The notes: generated by a model from the letters alone, not told the origin. 7,867 nt of DNA from DTSX01 sp964008355 (GCA_964008355.1 CAXGBD010000054.1:1-7867); one strand, 5' to 3'. Shown: positions 1-6,606, numbered from the stretch's first letter. Numbers and translations are program-made.

Positions 1-2145
1 CTAATCGGAATAAAAGCTTTCCTTGTTGTTGGCTTTCTCTCTCAAGCTATCAGGAACCGTGAATCGCTCTCCTAATCTCTGGCTATAGTCGTCACACCGT
101 TCCACAAATTTCTCAATACCAACGGTATCGATGTAGGAGAATACTCCTCCAGACCAGGGAGGGAATCCCCAACCCAAAATCGAACCGATATCACCGTCAT
201 CGGGACTCATCAGAACATGTTCCTCCAAACAGCGATAGGCATCGAGCGCCTGGATGGTCATCAGTCTGGATTTAACCTCCTCGACATCAGGCTGTTGGTC
301 ACTGACGGGAAATAAATCCGCCAAACCCGGCCAAAGTCTTTTTTTGGCACCTTCCGGATAGTCATAAAAGCCCTTGCCATATTTTTTTCCCAACCGTTCG
401 AGCTCAACCAATTTTGCCGAGACCTCCCATCCTGATGCAGGCTTATAGGCATCACCCATGTCTTCCATGGTCTGGAGGTGAATTTTGTATCCCAGTTCAA
501 TGGAGGTTTCATCCTGGACGGCCAATGGTCCAACCGGGTAGCCGGCATGTCTTGCTGCATTTTCTATCAGTGCCGGTGACACGCCTTCGGTCAGCATCGT
601 ATTGGCTTCATTGCAAGCCATACTAAAGACCCTGGAGGTGAAAAAGCCCCGACTGTCATTCACCACAATGGGTGTTTTCTTGATTTGCTGGACATAATCC
701 AGGGCTCTTGCCAAGGCTTCATCAGAGGTCTCCTTGCCCAGGATCACTTCAACCAATGGCATCCTCTCAACCGGTGAGAAAAAGTGCAGGCCGATGAAAC
801 TCTTGGGTCTCTTTGAGGCTTCTGCCAATCCACTAATGGGTAATGTTGAGGTATTGGATGCAAAAATTGCACTCTCGGCAATCACTGCTTCGGTTGCTTG
901 GGTCACACCCGCTTTGATCTCTCTATCTTCAAAAACTGCCTCGATAATCAGTTCACACGATTCAAGGTCATTGTAATCAGTGGTGACTTTGATCCTGTCC
1001 AACATGGCTGCAGCATCATCAGAGGACATCTTTTTTCGAGCCACCCGTTTCTCCAGAAATTTCTCGGTATACTCCTTACCTTTAGCGGCCTGCTCATCGG
1101 TTGAATCCAACAACACCACATTCATCCCAGCCCGCGCACTCACCAAGGCAATGCCCGAACCCATCATGCCGGCCCCCAGCATCCCCAAAGTAGTGACTTT
1201 CGACTTCTCAACGCCTTCCGGTCGTGCACGCAATTTATCTGCAGATTGTTTGTTGATAAAGAGACTGCGGATCATATTGCCTGCCACCGTTCCGGTCAGC
1301 AGTTCGACAAAATATTTGGCCTCAATTCTCAATCCAGAATCGATCGGAATCTGGCATCCTTCATAGACGCAGGAAACAATTGAGATCGGTGCAGGGTAAT
1401 TGTGGTTGGTGTTCTTTGCCACCAGTGCATTGACCACTGAGAATGTTTGGATCGTGCCAACCTTATTGGCATCAAGCCCACCTGGTACCTTGAATCCTTT
1501 CTTATCCCAAGGTTGAACCGCATCGCCTTTATCCTTGATCCAGGCCTTGGCCTTATCAATTAATTCTTCCTTGGAGGCTAATTCATTGACGATGCCAAGA
1601 CCCTTGGCTTGTAAGGGTTTAAGATGTTTACCCTGGGTCATTAATTCCAAAGCCGCTTGAACTCCGATTAATCTCGGCAGTCGTTGTGTACCGCCGCCAC
1701 CGGGTAACAAGCCCACCATCACTTCAGGTAAGCCAAGCACTGCATCAGGCCGATCAACCGCTATCCGATAATGGCAGGCCAGAGTCAATTCGAGTCCGCC
1801 ACCAAGAGCAGTGCCATTGATCGCAGCAACAAAAGGTTTGCCACAAGTTTCCATTTTTCTCATTGTTTGGTTACTGGCGATGACTTTTTCAACGACATCC
1901 GATTTGTCTGACAGTCCCCGCAATGCAGGTAACATTGATTTTAAATCCGCCCCAGCCATAAAGTCATTTTTGGCAGAAGTGATCACCGCGCCAACAATTT
2001 TCTCATCACTGATAACTGACTCCAAACACTGACCTAGATCTTGATCGAAATCAGCGGTGATGACATTCATGGGTTTGTCTTTGACGTCGATTGTTAAAAC
2101 GGCGATACCGTCATGATCGACATCCATCGTTACTGTACTACTCAT
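1..2145 (-). CDS. Bifunctional enoyl-CoA hydratase / 3-hydroxyacyl-CoA dehydrogenase (FadJ/FadB-type fatty acid oxidation alpha subunit)
   Basis: This cytoplasmic multifunctional enzyme hydrates trans-2-enoyl-CoA and oxidises the resulting 3-hydroxyacyl-CoA with NAD+ in beta-oxidation. Residues ~1-200 form a crotonase domain with the oxyanion-hole segment MAGADLKSM (63-71) and the two catalytic glutamates, E119 in GGGLEL and E141 in GLPEV. Residues ~316-500 form the NAD-binding 3HCDH domain with GAGMMGSG (324-331) and the catalytic histidine H454 in GLHFFSP. Residues ~500-714 form the C-terminal 3HCDH domains. The 714-residue length equals that of E. coli FadJ as I recall it, and all active-site residues seen are intact. 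It lies 36 bp downstream of the thiolase gene, so the two are probably co-transcribed and form the alpha and beta parts of one complex. The ATG is preceded by AAGG about 10 bases upstream, a somewhat long spacing. The stop codon is at the very start of the window, so any terminator lies outside. FadJ and FadB labels cannot be separated without a phylogeny. Confidence 0.95.
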   Translation of the reverse strand: MSSTVTMDVDHDGIAVLTIDVKDKPMNVITADFDQDLGQCLESVISDEKIVGAVITSAKNDFMAGADLKSMLPALRGLSDKSDVVEKVIASNQTMRKMETCGKPFVAAINGTALGGGLELTLACHYRIAVDRPDAVLGLPEVMVGLLPGGGGTQRLPRLIGVQAALELMTQGKHLKPLQAKGLGIVNELASKEELIDKAKAWIKDKGDAVQPWDKKGFKVPGGLDANKVGTIQTFSVVNALVAKNTNHNYPAPISIVSCVYEGCQIPIDSGLRIEAKYFVELLTGTVAGNMIRSLFINKQSADKLRARPEGVEKSKVTTLGMLGAGMMGSGIALVSARAGMNVVLLDSTDEQAAKGKEYTEKFLEKRVARKKMSSDDAAAMLDRIKVTTDYNDLESCELIIEAVFEDREIKAGVTQATEAVIAESAIFASNTSTLPISGLAEASKRPKSFIGLHFFSPVERMPLVEVILGKETSDEALARALDYVQQIKKTPIVVNDSRGFFTSRVFSMACNEANTMLTEGVSPALIENAARHAGYPVGPLAVQDETSIELGYKIHLQTMEDMGDAYKPASGWEVSAKLVELERLGKKYGKGFYDYPEGAKKRLWPGLADLFPVSDQQPDVEEVKSRLMTIQALDAYRCLEEHVLMSPDDGDIGSILGWGFPPWSGGVFSYIDTVGIEKFVERCDDYSQRLGERFTVPDSLREKANNKESFYSD

Positions 2146-2181
2146 ATTCTGATTACCTTATTTTTTCGTTGTTCTGTAAAT

Positions 2182-3390
2182 CTAAACGCGTTCAACAATT
2201 GTTGAAGTGCCCATACCCCCGCCGATGCACAAATTCACCAGTCCGGTATTGAGATCACGTCGCTCCAGTTCATCTATCAAAGTACCCAGTACCATGGCAC
2301 CGGTTGCACCCAATGGATGTCCCATAGCAATTGCCCCGCCATTGACATTAATCTGTTCGTGAGCAATATCCATCTCTTTCATGTACTTCAAAACAACGGC
2401 TGCAAAGGCTTCGTTCAATTCAAAAAGATCGATGTCATCTTTAGACATGCCACAGCGTTTGAGCACTTTTCTCGCCGATGGGGCTGGACCGGTCAACATA
2501 ATGGTGGGTTCGCTCCCTGTGGAGGCGAATCCAACAATCTTGGCTTTGGGTTTCAGTCCCAGTTCCTGGCCCACTTCCTTGGTGCCAACCAGCACAGAAG
2601 CGGCCCCGTCAACAATGACGCTGGAATTACCGGCATGGTGGACGTGTTCAATGCGCTCGACTTCCGGATATCTTTGGATTGCGATCGAGTCGAAACCAAA
2701 ATTGGCACCCATATCTACAAATGAAGGCTTAAGCTTTGCGAGGTCATCGACTGTGGTCCCAGTGCGGATGCATTCATCGTGATCTAGCAACGTTTCACCC
2801 AATTGGTCTTTCACCGGCATAATGGAGTGATCAAAATAACCATTGTCCCTGGCATTGGAAGCTCTGGCTTGGCTTTCAACGGAATAGGAATCAACATCTT
2901 CCCTGCTGAATCCTTCTTTCGATGCAATCAAATCAGCACTGATGCCCTGTGGAACAAAGTAGCTCCCGTATGCAACCTGTGGATCCACTGCCATGGCTCC
3001 GCCGACTGTGCTCATTGGAATTCTAGACATCGATTCCAGTCCACCACCAATACACAGATCCGACATACCAGACATCACTTGGGCTGAAGCACTGTTCACG
3101 GCTTCGAGACCCGATGCACAAAATCGATTCAATTGTTTACCCGGAGCACTGAGGTCATAGCCGGCATTAATTGCGCCTATTCTTGCCGGGTTGGCTCCTT
3201 GTTCTCCCTGAGTGTGTACCACTCCCATCACGATATCATCCACACGGCTGGTATCTAGTTCATTTCTGTCTCTTAATGCTGCCAGTACCTGGGTAACCAA
3301 TTCCACTGGCGTGACTTCATGCAAGGACCCATCGGGTTTGCCCCGACCTCTTGGGGTTCTAACATGGTCATAGATAAATGCTTCGGTCAT
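2182..3390 (-). CDS. 3-ketoacyl-CoA thiolase / acetyl-CoA C-acyltransferase (beta subunit partner)
   Basis: This thiolase cleaves 3-ketoacyl-CoA with CoA to acetyl-CoA and a shortened acyl-CoA; in the reverse direction the family can condense acetyl-CoA. Every landmark of a type II thiolase is visible in its 402 residues: nucleophile Cys91 in NRFCASG, the NEAF motif at 326-329, His358 in the GGAIAMGHPLGATG segment (351-364), and the acid/base Cys388 in CIGGGMG. The length fits the FadA/PhaA-like thiolases (about 390-400) better than the longer FadI type. It is the promoter-proximal gene of the beta-oxidation pair. The start is well supported: AGGTGA sits 3 bases before the ATG on the minus strand, and the N-terminus (FIYDHVRTPRGRG) is that of the family. 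The fused hydratase/dehydrogenase downstream argues for a degradative role. A purely biosynthetic acetoacetyl-CoA role is less likely, though chain-length preference cannot be read from sequence. Confidence 0.95.
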   Translation of the reverse strand: MTEAFIYDHVRTPRGRGKPDGSLHEVTPVELVTQVLAALRDRNELDTSRVDDIVMGVVHTQGEQGANPARIGAINAGYDLSAPGKQLNRFCASGLEAVNSASAQVMSGMSDLCIGGGLESMSRIPMSTVGGAMAVDPQVAYGSYFVPQGISADLIASKEGFSREDVDSYSVESQARASNARDNGYFDHSIMPVKDQLGETLLDHDECIRTGTTVDDLAKLKPSFVDMGANFGFDSIAIQRYPEVERIEHVHHAGNSSVIVDGAASVLVGTKEVGQELGLKPKAKIVGFASTGSEPTIMLTGPAPSARKVLKRCGMSKDDIDLFELNEAFAAVVLKYMKEMDIAHEQINVNGGAIAMGHPLGATGAMVLGTLIDELERRDLNTGLVNLCIGGGMGTSTIVERV

Positions 3391-3559
3391 AACTCACCTA
3401 TTCGTTGAAATTAAATATAAGCAATCTTAACAAAAAAATAATTTTCTAACGATGAAAAAGAAACATTTAAACAGAAAAGAAAAGACTACTATCGTTTCTA
3501 CTGGGAATCATTTTTCGGTTACAATTCACTCTTTAATAATTTATATTTTGAGGCAAGCA
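3391..3559. promoter_or_regulatory. Divergent intergenic region between the thiolase and SDR operons
   Basis: This AT-rich 169-bp stretch must carry the promoters of both the leftward beta-oxidation pair and the rightward SDR operon. On the minus strand the ribosome binding site TAGGTGAGTT directly precedes the thiolase ATG, and a TATATT (3414-3419) could be a -10, with no good -35. On the plus strand TACAAT (3520-3525) and AATAAT (3535-3540) are possible -10 elements, again with weak -35s, and GAGG at 3550-3553 is the SDR ribosome binding site. AACGAT (3448-3453) and ATCGTT (3490-3495) form a 6-bp inverted repeat about 36 bp apart, too short to call an operator. I do not see a clear FadR or PsrA site. 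The promoter assignment itself is by position. Confidence 0.45.
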
Positions 3560-4321
3560 ATGGATATTGAAAATAAAACAATCATCATCACCGGGGCAGC
3601 ACGGGGTTTAGGTGCGGCAATGGCAAAACATCTGGCTGTACAAAAATGTAAGCTGGGTCTGATCGATTTGAACAAGGATGACATTGTCGAGACGGTTGAA
3701 GCTTGTTCAGCCTTGGGCGCAGAAACAAAGGCCTACACTGCCGATGTCACCAATGAAGACGATGTAGGCGCAGCCTACAGGCAAATAGTCAGTGATCTAG
3801 GCCCGCTTCATGGAAGCATCAATAATGCAGGTATTACCAAAGATGGGTTATTGGTAAAATTCAAAGACGGTGAGTTTGTCAAAAAAATGTCTTTCGAAGA
3901 CTGGCAAGCAGTTATCAATGTCAATTTAACGGGCGTTTTTCTGTGTGGCCGAGAAGCGGCCCAACTGATGATTGAATCCGGCACCCAAGGAGTCATCATT
4001 AATATTTCCAGCATTGCCAGACACGGTAACTTTGGGCAAACAAACTACTCGGCAACCAAAGCAGGCGTCCAGGCCATGGCCGTTGTCTGGGCCAAGGAAT
4101 TGTCGCGTTATGGAATTCGAGTCAATGCCATAGCCCCGGGTTTTATCAACACGGAAATGGTGGCGGCCATGCCGGATAACGTCAAAGAAAAACTAGCGAA
4201 AATGATCCCTTTGGGAAGAATCGGAGAACCCAAAGAAGTCGCACAAGCTGCGGAGTTTATTTTCCAAAACGACTACTATTCAGGACGTTGCATTGACCTA
4301 GACGGCGCGCAAAGATTGTAG
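3560..4321 (+). CDS. SDR-family oxidoreductase, FabG-like, predicted NAD(H)-dependent
   Basis: This is a classical short-chain dehydrogenase/reductase of 253 residues, a usual length for the family. It shows the Rossmann glycine motif TGAARGLG (11-18), NNAG (88-91), Asn122 in NVNLTG, and the catalytic Ser150, Tyr163 and Lys167 in the YSATK context, followed by APGFINTEM. Asp36 at the end of the second strand (LIDLNK) points to NAD(H) over NADP(H), unlike typical FabG; that is inference from a family rule. The start chosen is the ATG at 3560, six bases after GAGG, because the SDR fold begins right there. An in-frame ATG at 3452 would add 36 lysine-rich residues that are not SDR-like and would eat into the promoter region. 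Members of this subfamily carry a characteristic insertion, here LLVKFKDGEFVKK (97-109). Facing the beta-oxidation operon, it may oxidise or reduce a 3-hydroxy/3-keto acyl substrate, but the substrate is unproven. Confidence 0.9.
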   Translation: MDIENKTIIITGAARGLGAAMAKHLAVQKCKLGLIDLNKDDIVETVEACSALGAETKAYTADVTNEDDVGAAYRQIVSDLGPLHGSINNAGITKDGLLVKFKDGEFVKKMSFEDWQAVINVNLTGVFLCGREAAQLMIESGTQGVIINISSIARHGNFGQTNYSATKAGVQAMAVVWAKELSRYGIRVNAIAPGFINTEMVAAMPDNVKEKLAKMIPLGRIGEPKEVAQAAEFIFQNDYYSGRCIDLDGAQRL

Positions 4322-4329
4322 TCAATAAC

Positions 4330-4335
4330 AGGTGA
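4330..4335 (+). promoter_or_regulatory. Shine-Dalgarno-like AGGTGA before the second SDR
   Basis: AGGTGA lies in the 26-bp gap between the two SDR genes. It ends 12 bases before the ATG at 4348, longer than usual. It ends only one base before an out-of-frame ATG at 4337 that opens a seven-codon frame (to TAG at 4358-4360) overlapping the true start. It is still the only ribosome-binding candidate for the downstream gene. Confidence 0.4.
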
Positions 4336-4347
4336 AATGAAACAAGC

Positions 4348-5157
4348 ATGTCTAATGTAGTCATAACGGGGAGCACCAAGGGCATTGGCAGGGGCCTTGC
4401 CAATGAATTTGCTCGTCTGGGACACAACCTGGTGATCACCAGCAGAGGTCAAGAAGATATCGAACGCGTGATCGGGGAAATCGCCAAGAAGTCGGAAGGC
4501 CGGATTATCGGGCAGGTCTGTGATGTCACCGATAAGAAGCAGGTTCAGGCCTTGTGGGAACTGGCAAGCGGTGAATTTGGCTCGATTGATTACTGGATCA
4601 ATAATGCCGGTTATGCCTCTGGTCAAAATCCCGTTCACAAAGTACCTGAAAGCCTGATTCATACCATGATTGATACCAATTCCAAGGGTATGCTGTTCGG
4701 CTCGCAAGTTGCCATCACTGGCTTTAGAAAGCAAGGGTCGGGACGTTTGTATAACATGCTTGGAGGCAGCTTTGATGGCAAAAGACTGACTAAGGGAATG
4801 GGAGTGTACAGCTCTACAAAAGCGAGTATCAATATACTGACCAAATACTTAGCCAGTGAAAACAAGAATACCAATATTATTGTTGGCGCCATCAGCCCGG
4901 GTATCCTCATCACTGAGAATTGGCTCAATGAACAACAACGCTTAACACCTGAGGAATGGAACAGAATCAAACCCATGGTCAACATGATCTGCGATCATGT
5001 TGAAACTGCCACACCCTGGATTACAGAACAAATCATTCAAAATACAAAAAATGGCAAGAGAATTGCGTGGCTAACAATCTGGAAAATTCTTAAAAGGGTC
5101 GTTGATGTGAAATTACTGAGAAAGAAACGTGACCTGTTCTCCAGGTATGGTATATAA
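4348..5157 (+). CDS. SDR-family oxidoreductase, chlorophyll(ide) b reductase-like (NYC1/NOL-type branch), predicted NADP(H)-dependent
   Basis: This second short-chain dehydrogenase (269 residues) is not a close copy of its neighbour. It has the glycine motif TGSTKGIG (7-14), NNAG (85-88), Asn111, a Tyr154/Lys158 pair in YSSTK, and a likely catalytic Ser141 in the unusual context NMLGGSFDG in place of the common NISS. Arg33 in VITSRG, where the first SDR has Asp36, suggests NADP(H). The opening VVITGSTKGIG, the TSR motif and the NML-GGS active-site strand recall plant chlorophyll b reductases (NYC1/NOL) and their many bacterial relatives of unknown substrate; this is from memory of the family, not a search. 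The C-terminal ~35 residues are basic and amphipathic (WLTIWKILKRVV and onward), possibly touching a membrane. It starts 26 bp after the first SDR and ends 6 bp before the ArsC-like gene, so all three are probably one transcript. Confidence 0.88.
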   Translation: MSNVVITGSTKGIGRGLANEFARLGHNLVITSRGQEDIERVIGEIAKKSEGRIIGQVCDVTDKKQVQALWELASGEFGSIDYWINNAGYASGQNPVHKVPESLIHTMIDTNSKGMLFGSQVAITGFRKQGSGRLYNMLGGSFDGKRLTKGMGVYSSTKASINILTKYLASENKNTNIIVGAISPGILITENWLNEQQRLTPEEWNRIKPMVNMICDHVETATPWITEQIIQNTKNGKRIAWLTIWKILKRVVDVKLLRKKRDLFSRYGI

Positions 5158-5163
5158 ATCGCA

Positions 5164-5511
5164 GTGAAAGTCACCATTTTGCATAATCCTCGTTGCAGCA
5201 AGTCAAGAAACAGTCTTGCGCTTCTAAAAGAGCAAGGCATCGAGCCGGATGTCCGGCTTTATTTGGAGGATCCACCGACAGAAGAGGAATTAACATCCAT
5301 TCTAGAAATGTTAACCCTACCTGCCCAAGATCTGTTAAGACGGGGAGAGCCTGAATACAAAGAATTAGGTTTGGATAATCAAAATTATTCGCAACAACAG
5401 CTCATTCAACTGATGATCAAACACCCAAAATTAATAGAAAGACCCATCGTGATCGCAGGAGGCAAAGCGATCATAGGTCGACCACCTGAACAAGTTCTGA
5501 ATTTATTGTAA
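5164..5511 (+). CDS. arsC: ArsC/YfgD-family arsenate reductase-like protein (glutaredoxin type)
   Basis: This small cytoplasmic thioredoxin-fold protein (115 residues) belongs to the ArsC family, whose studied members reduce arsenate to arsenite with glutathione and glutaredoxin. The active-site segment HNPRCSKSRNS carries Cys11, and three arginines align with those that bind arsenic in E. coli plasmid ArsC: Arg59 (LLRRGEPEY), Arg93 (IERPIV) and Arg106 (IGRPPE), each one position lower than in E. coli. The length and the NPRCSKSR signature match the shorter chromosomal YfgD-like group, whose physiological role is poorly defined. No arsR, arsB or acr3 gene is nearby, so a dedicated arsenic operon is not supported. 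The start is GTG, six bases after the stop of the second SDR and without a good Shine-Dalgarno; the nearest AGG (5143-5145) is 18 bases upstream. Translation is therefore probably coupled to the upstream gene. Confidence 0.9.
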   Translation: MKVTILHNPRCSKSRNSLALLKEQGIEPDVRLYLEDPPTEEELTSILEMLTLPAQDLLRRGEPEYKELGLDNQNYSQQQLIQLMIKHPKLIERPIVIAGGKAIIGRPPEQVLNLL

Positions 5512-5566
5512 CCGTTAATTATCTGCTCAATAATGGGCTGATCGTCGGACTGCACAAAGCTTATGA
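5512..5566. other. Convergent intergenic junction, no clear terminator
   Basis: The rightward SDR/ArsC-like transcript and the leftward ferredoxin/GST transcript meet here. The best pairing I find is a weak four-base stem with a G-T pair in CTGCTCAATAATGGGC, with no T-tract, plus a longer imperfect pairing between TTAATTAT near 5516 and ATGATTAA near 5563. Neither is a convincing intrinsic terminator, so the transcripts may overlap or end by Rho. Confidence 0.4.
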
Positions 5567-6181
5567 TTAATTGTAATCTGCGATTTTTTTGAAGGCTTCT
5601 CTGCTTCGCAGTCGATCAATATAACCACGAAGATGTTCAACACCATCGATTGCTGAGATCAAACCAAGCATATCGGCAATATTGAGACTGTAGCCGTTGA
5701 CAATGTCTGCTGCTGTAAAATCGTCTCCCACAAGATAATCTGAATTGACCAATACGCTATCTATAACCCTGGCCATGTCAGCAAAAATTTGAGTACCTTG
5801 CTCGATGGAAAATTGGTGTTTATGCTCTTCGGGTCTAAACAGTTTGTTGACAATAACCTCAGTAATGGGTTGCATCAAGGTGGCTTCTCCAAAATTGAGC
5901 CATTGGAGAAATTGAGCATACTCTTTGCTGTCAGCAGGTGGATGTAATCGTCCTTGTCCATATTCGGATAAGACATATTGCACAATCGCTACCGATTCGG
6001 TCAAAACCAGATCACCGTCTTCTATGGCAGGCACCTTACTCAATGGACTAATCTGTAAAAAAGCCGGAGCACTCTTGGTGTCTGCTGTTAAAACCTCGAC
6101 TTCATAGTCCAATCCCAACTCTTCCAGTAACCATATAATCCTAACCGAACGGGTTTTTGGAAGATGGTATAGCTTGATCAT
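5567..6181 (-). CDS. Glutathione S-transferase family protein
   Basis: This is a cytosolic two-domain glutathione transferase of 204 residues. The N-terminal thioredoxin-like domain (1 to ~78) starts IKLYHLPKTRSVRIIWLLEE, where Thr10, Arg11 and Ser12 occupy the usual site of the catalytic hydroxyl. It continues with the cis-proline motif SKVPAI (Pro51) and the glutathione-binding Glu62-Ser63 pair in LTESVAI. The C-terminal helical domain carries the N-capping-box segment GDDFTAADI (Asp159), a folding signature of the family. The class and electrophilic substrate cannot be told from sequence. The start is taken as ATG at 6181, nine bases after AGAGG on the minus strand. A TTG immediately upstream (6184) would add one residue and sit six bases from AGAGG, so either codon may be used. 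The gene follows the ferredoxin by 12 bp, implying one transcript. Confidence 0.92.
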   Translation of the reverse strand: MIKLYHLPKTRSVRIIWLLEELGLDYEVEVLTADTKSAPAFLQISPLSKVPAIEDGDLVLTESVAIVQYVLSEYGQGRLHPPADSKEYAQFLQWLNFGEATLMQPITEVIVNKLFRPEEHKHQFSIEQGTQIFADMARVIDSVLVNSDYLVGDDFTAADIVNGYSLNIADMLGLISAIDGVEHLRGYIDRLRSREAFKKIADYN

Positions 6182-6193
6182 CAATACAAACCT

Positions 6194-6511
6194 CTATTCA
6201 TCTGGGGCTACTTCAACTCGAACACCATCCATATCCTCAGTCATCTCCACCTGGCAACTCAATCGGGATTGCCCTTCTCTGAATGACTCCAGATCTTCAA
6301 GCAAATCAAGCTCATCTTCGTTCATGGGTGACAGAGAAGAAGCCCAGGGTTCTTCGAAATAACAGTGGCAGGTAGCACAAGAACACATTCCGCCACACAA
6401 CGCCAGGGTGCCATTGTCCAAATCTCTGAGACTTTCCATAATGGGCAGCCCCACCTGTGCTTCGACTTCGTGCTGTTCCCCCTCACTGTCTGTCACGTGA
6501 ATGATTGTCAT
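6194..6511 (-). CDS. [2Fe-2S] ferredoxin, adrenodoxin/P450-redoxin type
   Basis: This acidic 105-residue electron carrier has the adrenodoxin-type cluster motif C-X5-C-X2-C followed by a distant fourth cysteine. Cys39, Cys45 and Cys48 lie in CGGMCSCATCHCY and Cys86 in RLSCQVEM. Two further cysteines, Cys43 and Cys50, sit inside or beside the cluster loop; they are common in this branch but are not the expected ligands. Relatives donate electrons to cytochromes P450 or ring hydroxylases, or serve in cluster assembly. It is not the isc-type ferredoxin by context, since no hscA/hscB or isc gene flanks it, and no reductase or P450 is in the window, so the partner is unknown. The ATG has no Shine-Dalgarno and lies nine bases from a TATAAT, so the message is probably leaderless. 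It is the first gene of a pair with the glutathione transferase. Confidence 0.94.
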   Translation of the reverse strand: MTIIHVTDSEGEQHEVEAQVGLPIMESLRDLDNGTLALCGGMCSCATCHCYFEEPWASSLSPMNEDELDLLEDLESFREGQSRLSCQVEMTEDMDGVRVEVAPDE

Positions 6512-6520
6512 GTTCGGTAA

Positions 6521-6526
6521 ATTATA
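6521..6526 (-). promoter_or_regulatory. Perfect -10 box (TATAAT) immediately upstream of the ferredoxin
   Basis: On the minus strand TATAAT ends nine bases before the ferredoxin ATG (6511). Standard -10 geometry puts transcription start near 6514, giving a leader of about three bases. No good -35 is visible 16-18 bases upstream, where AGCAAT-like sequence sits, and there is no TG extension. The box could be chance in AT-rich DNA, but the missing ribosome binding site fits a leaderless message. Confidence 0.5.
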
Positions 6527-6550
6527 CTGATTTCAAAAAAAATATTGCTG

Positions 6551-6606
6551 GGATTAAAACACATAATCTGAAAGATTTCTAGCAAACAGGTAACGGATTA
6601 ATACAC
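6551..6606. repeat. Near-perfect 12-bp direct repeat upstream of the ferredoxin
   Basis: GGATTAAAACAC at 6551-6562 recurs as GGATTAATACAC at 6595-6606 with one mismatch, 44 bp apart start to start, about four helical turns. Both copies lie in the gap between the kinase stop and the ferredoxin promoter, so they could be paired binding sites of a regulator. The surrounding DNA is AT-rich, which raises the chance of coincidence. Confidence 0.4.

Noticed and set aside
980..1366. 128-residue plus-strand frame inside the alpha-subunit gene
   Set aside because: It is antisense to the conserved NAD-binding domain, has no domain of its own and no upstream ribosome binding site worth noting.
2317..2782. 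Two overlapping plus-strand frames (135 and 133 residues) inside the thiolase gene
   Set aside because: Both are antisense to the catalytic C-terminal half of the thiolase and overlap each other in different frames, as expected of shadows.
3452..3559. Upstream in-frame ATG giving the first SDR a 36-residue N-terminal extension
   Set aside because: The extension is lysine-rich and low in complexity, is not part of any SDR fold, and lacks a good ribosome binding site, whereas ATG 3560 follows GAGG and starts exactly at the Rossmann domain.
4276..4734. 152-residue open frame antisense to the start of the second SDR
   Set aside because: It lies opposite a strongly supported gene, shows no recognisable domain, and spans the gap between two co-transcribed genes. 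SDR genes often throw long antisense frames.
5164..5511. Arsenic-resistance operon
   Set aside because: Only an ArsC-like gene is present; no ArsR, ArsB, Acr3 or ArsA-like gene occurs in the window.
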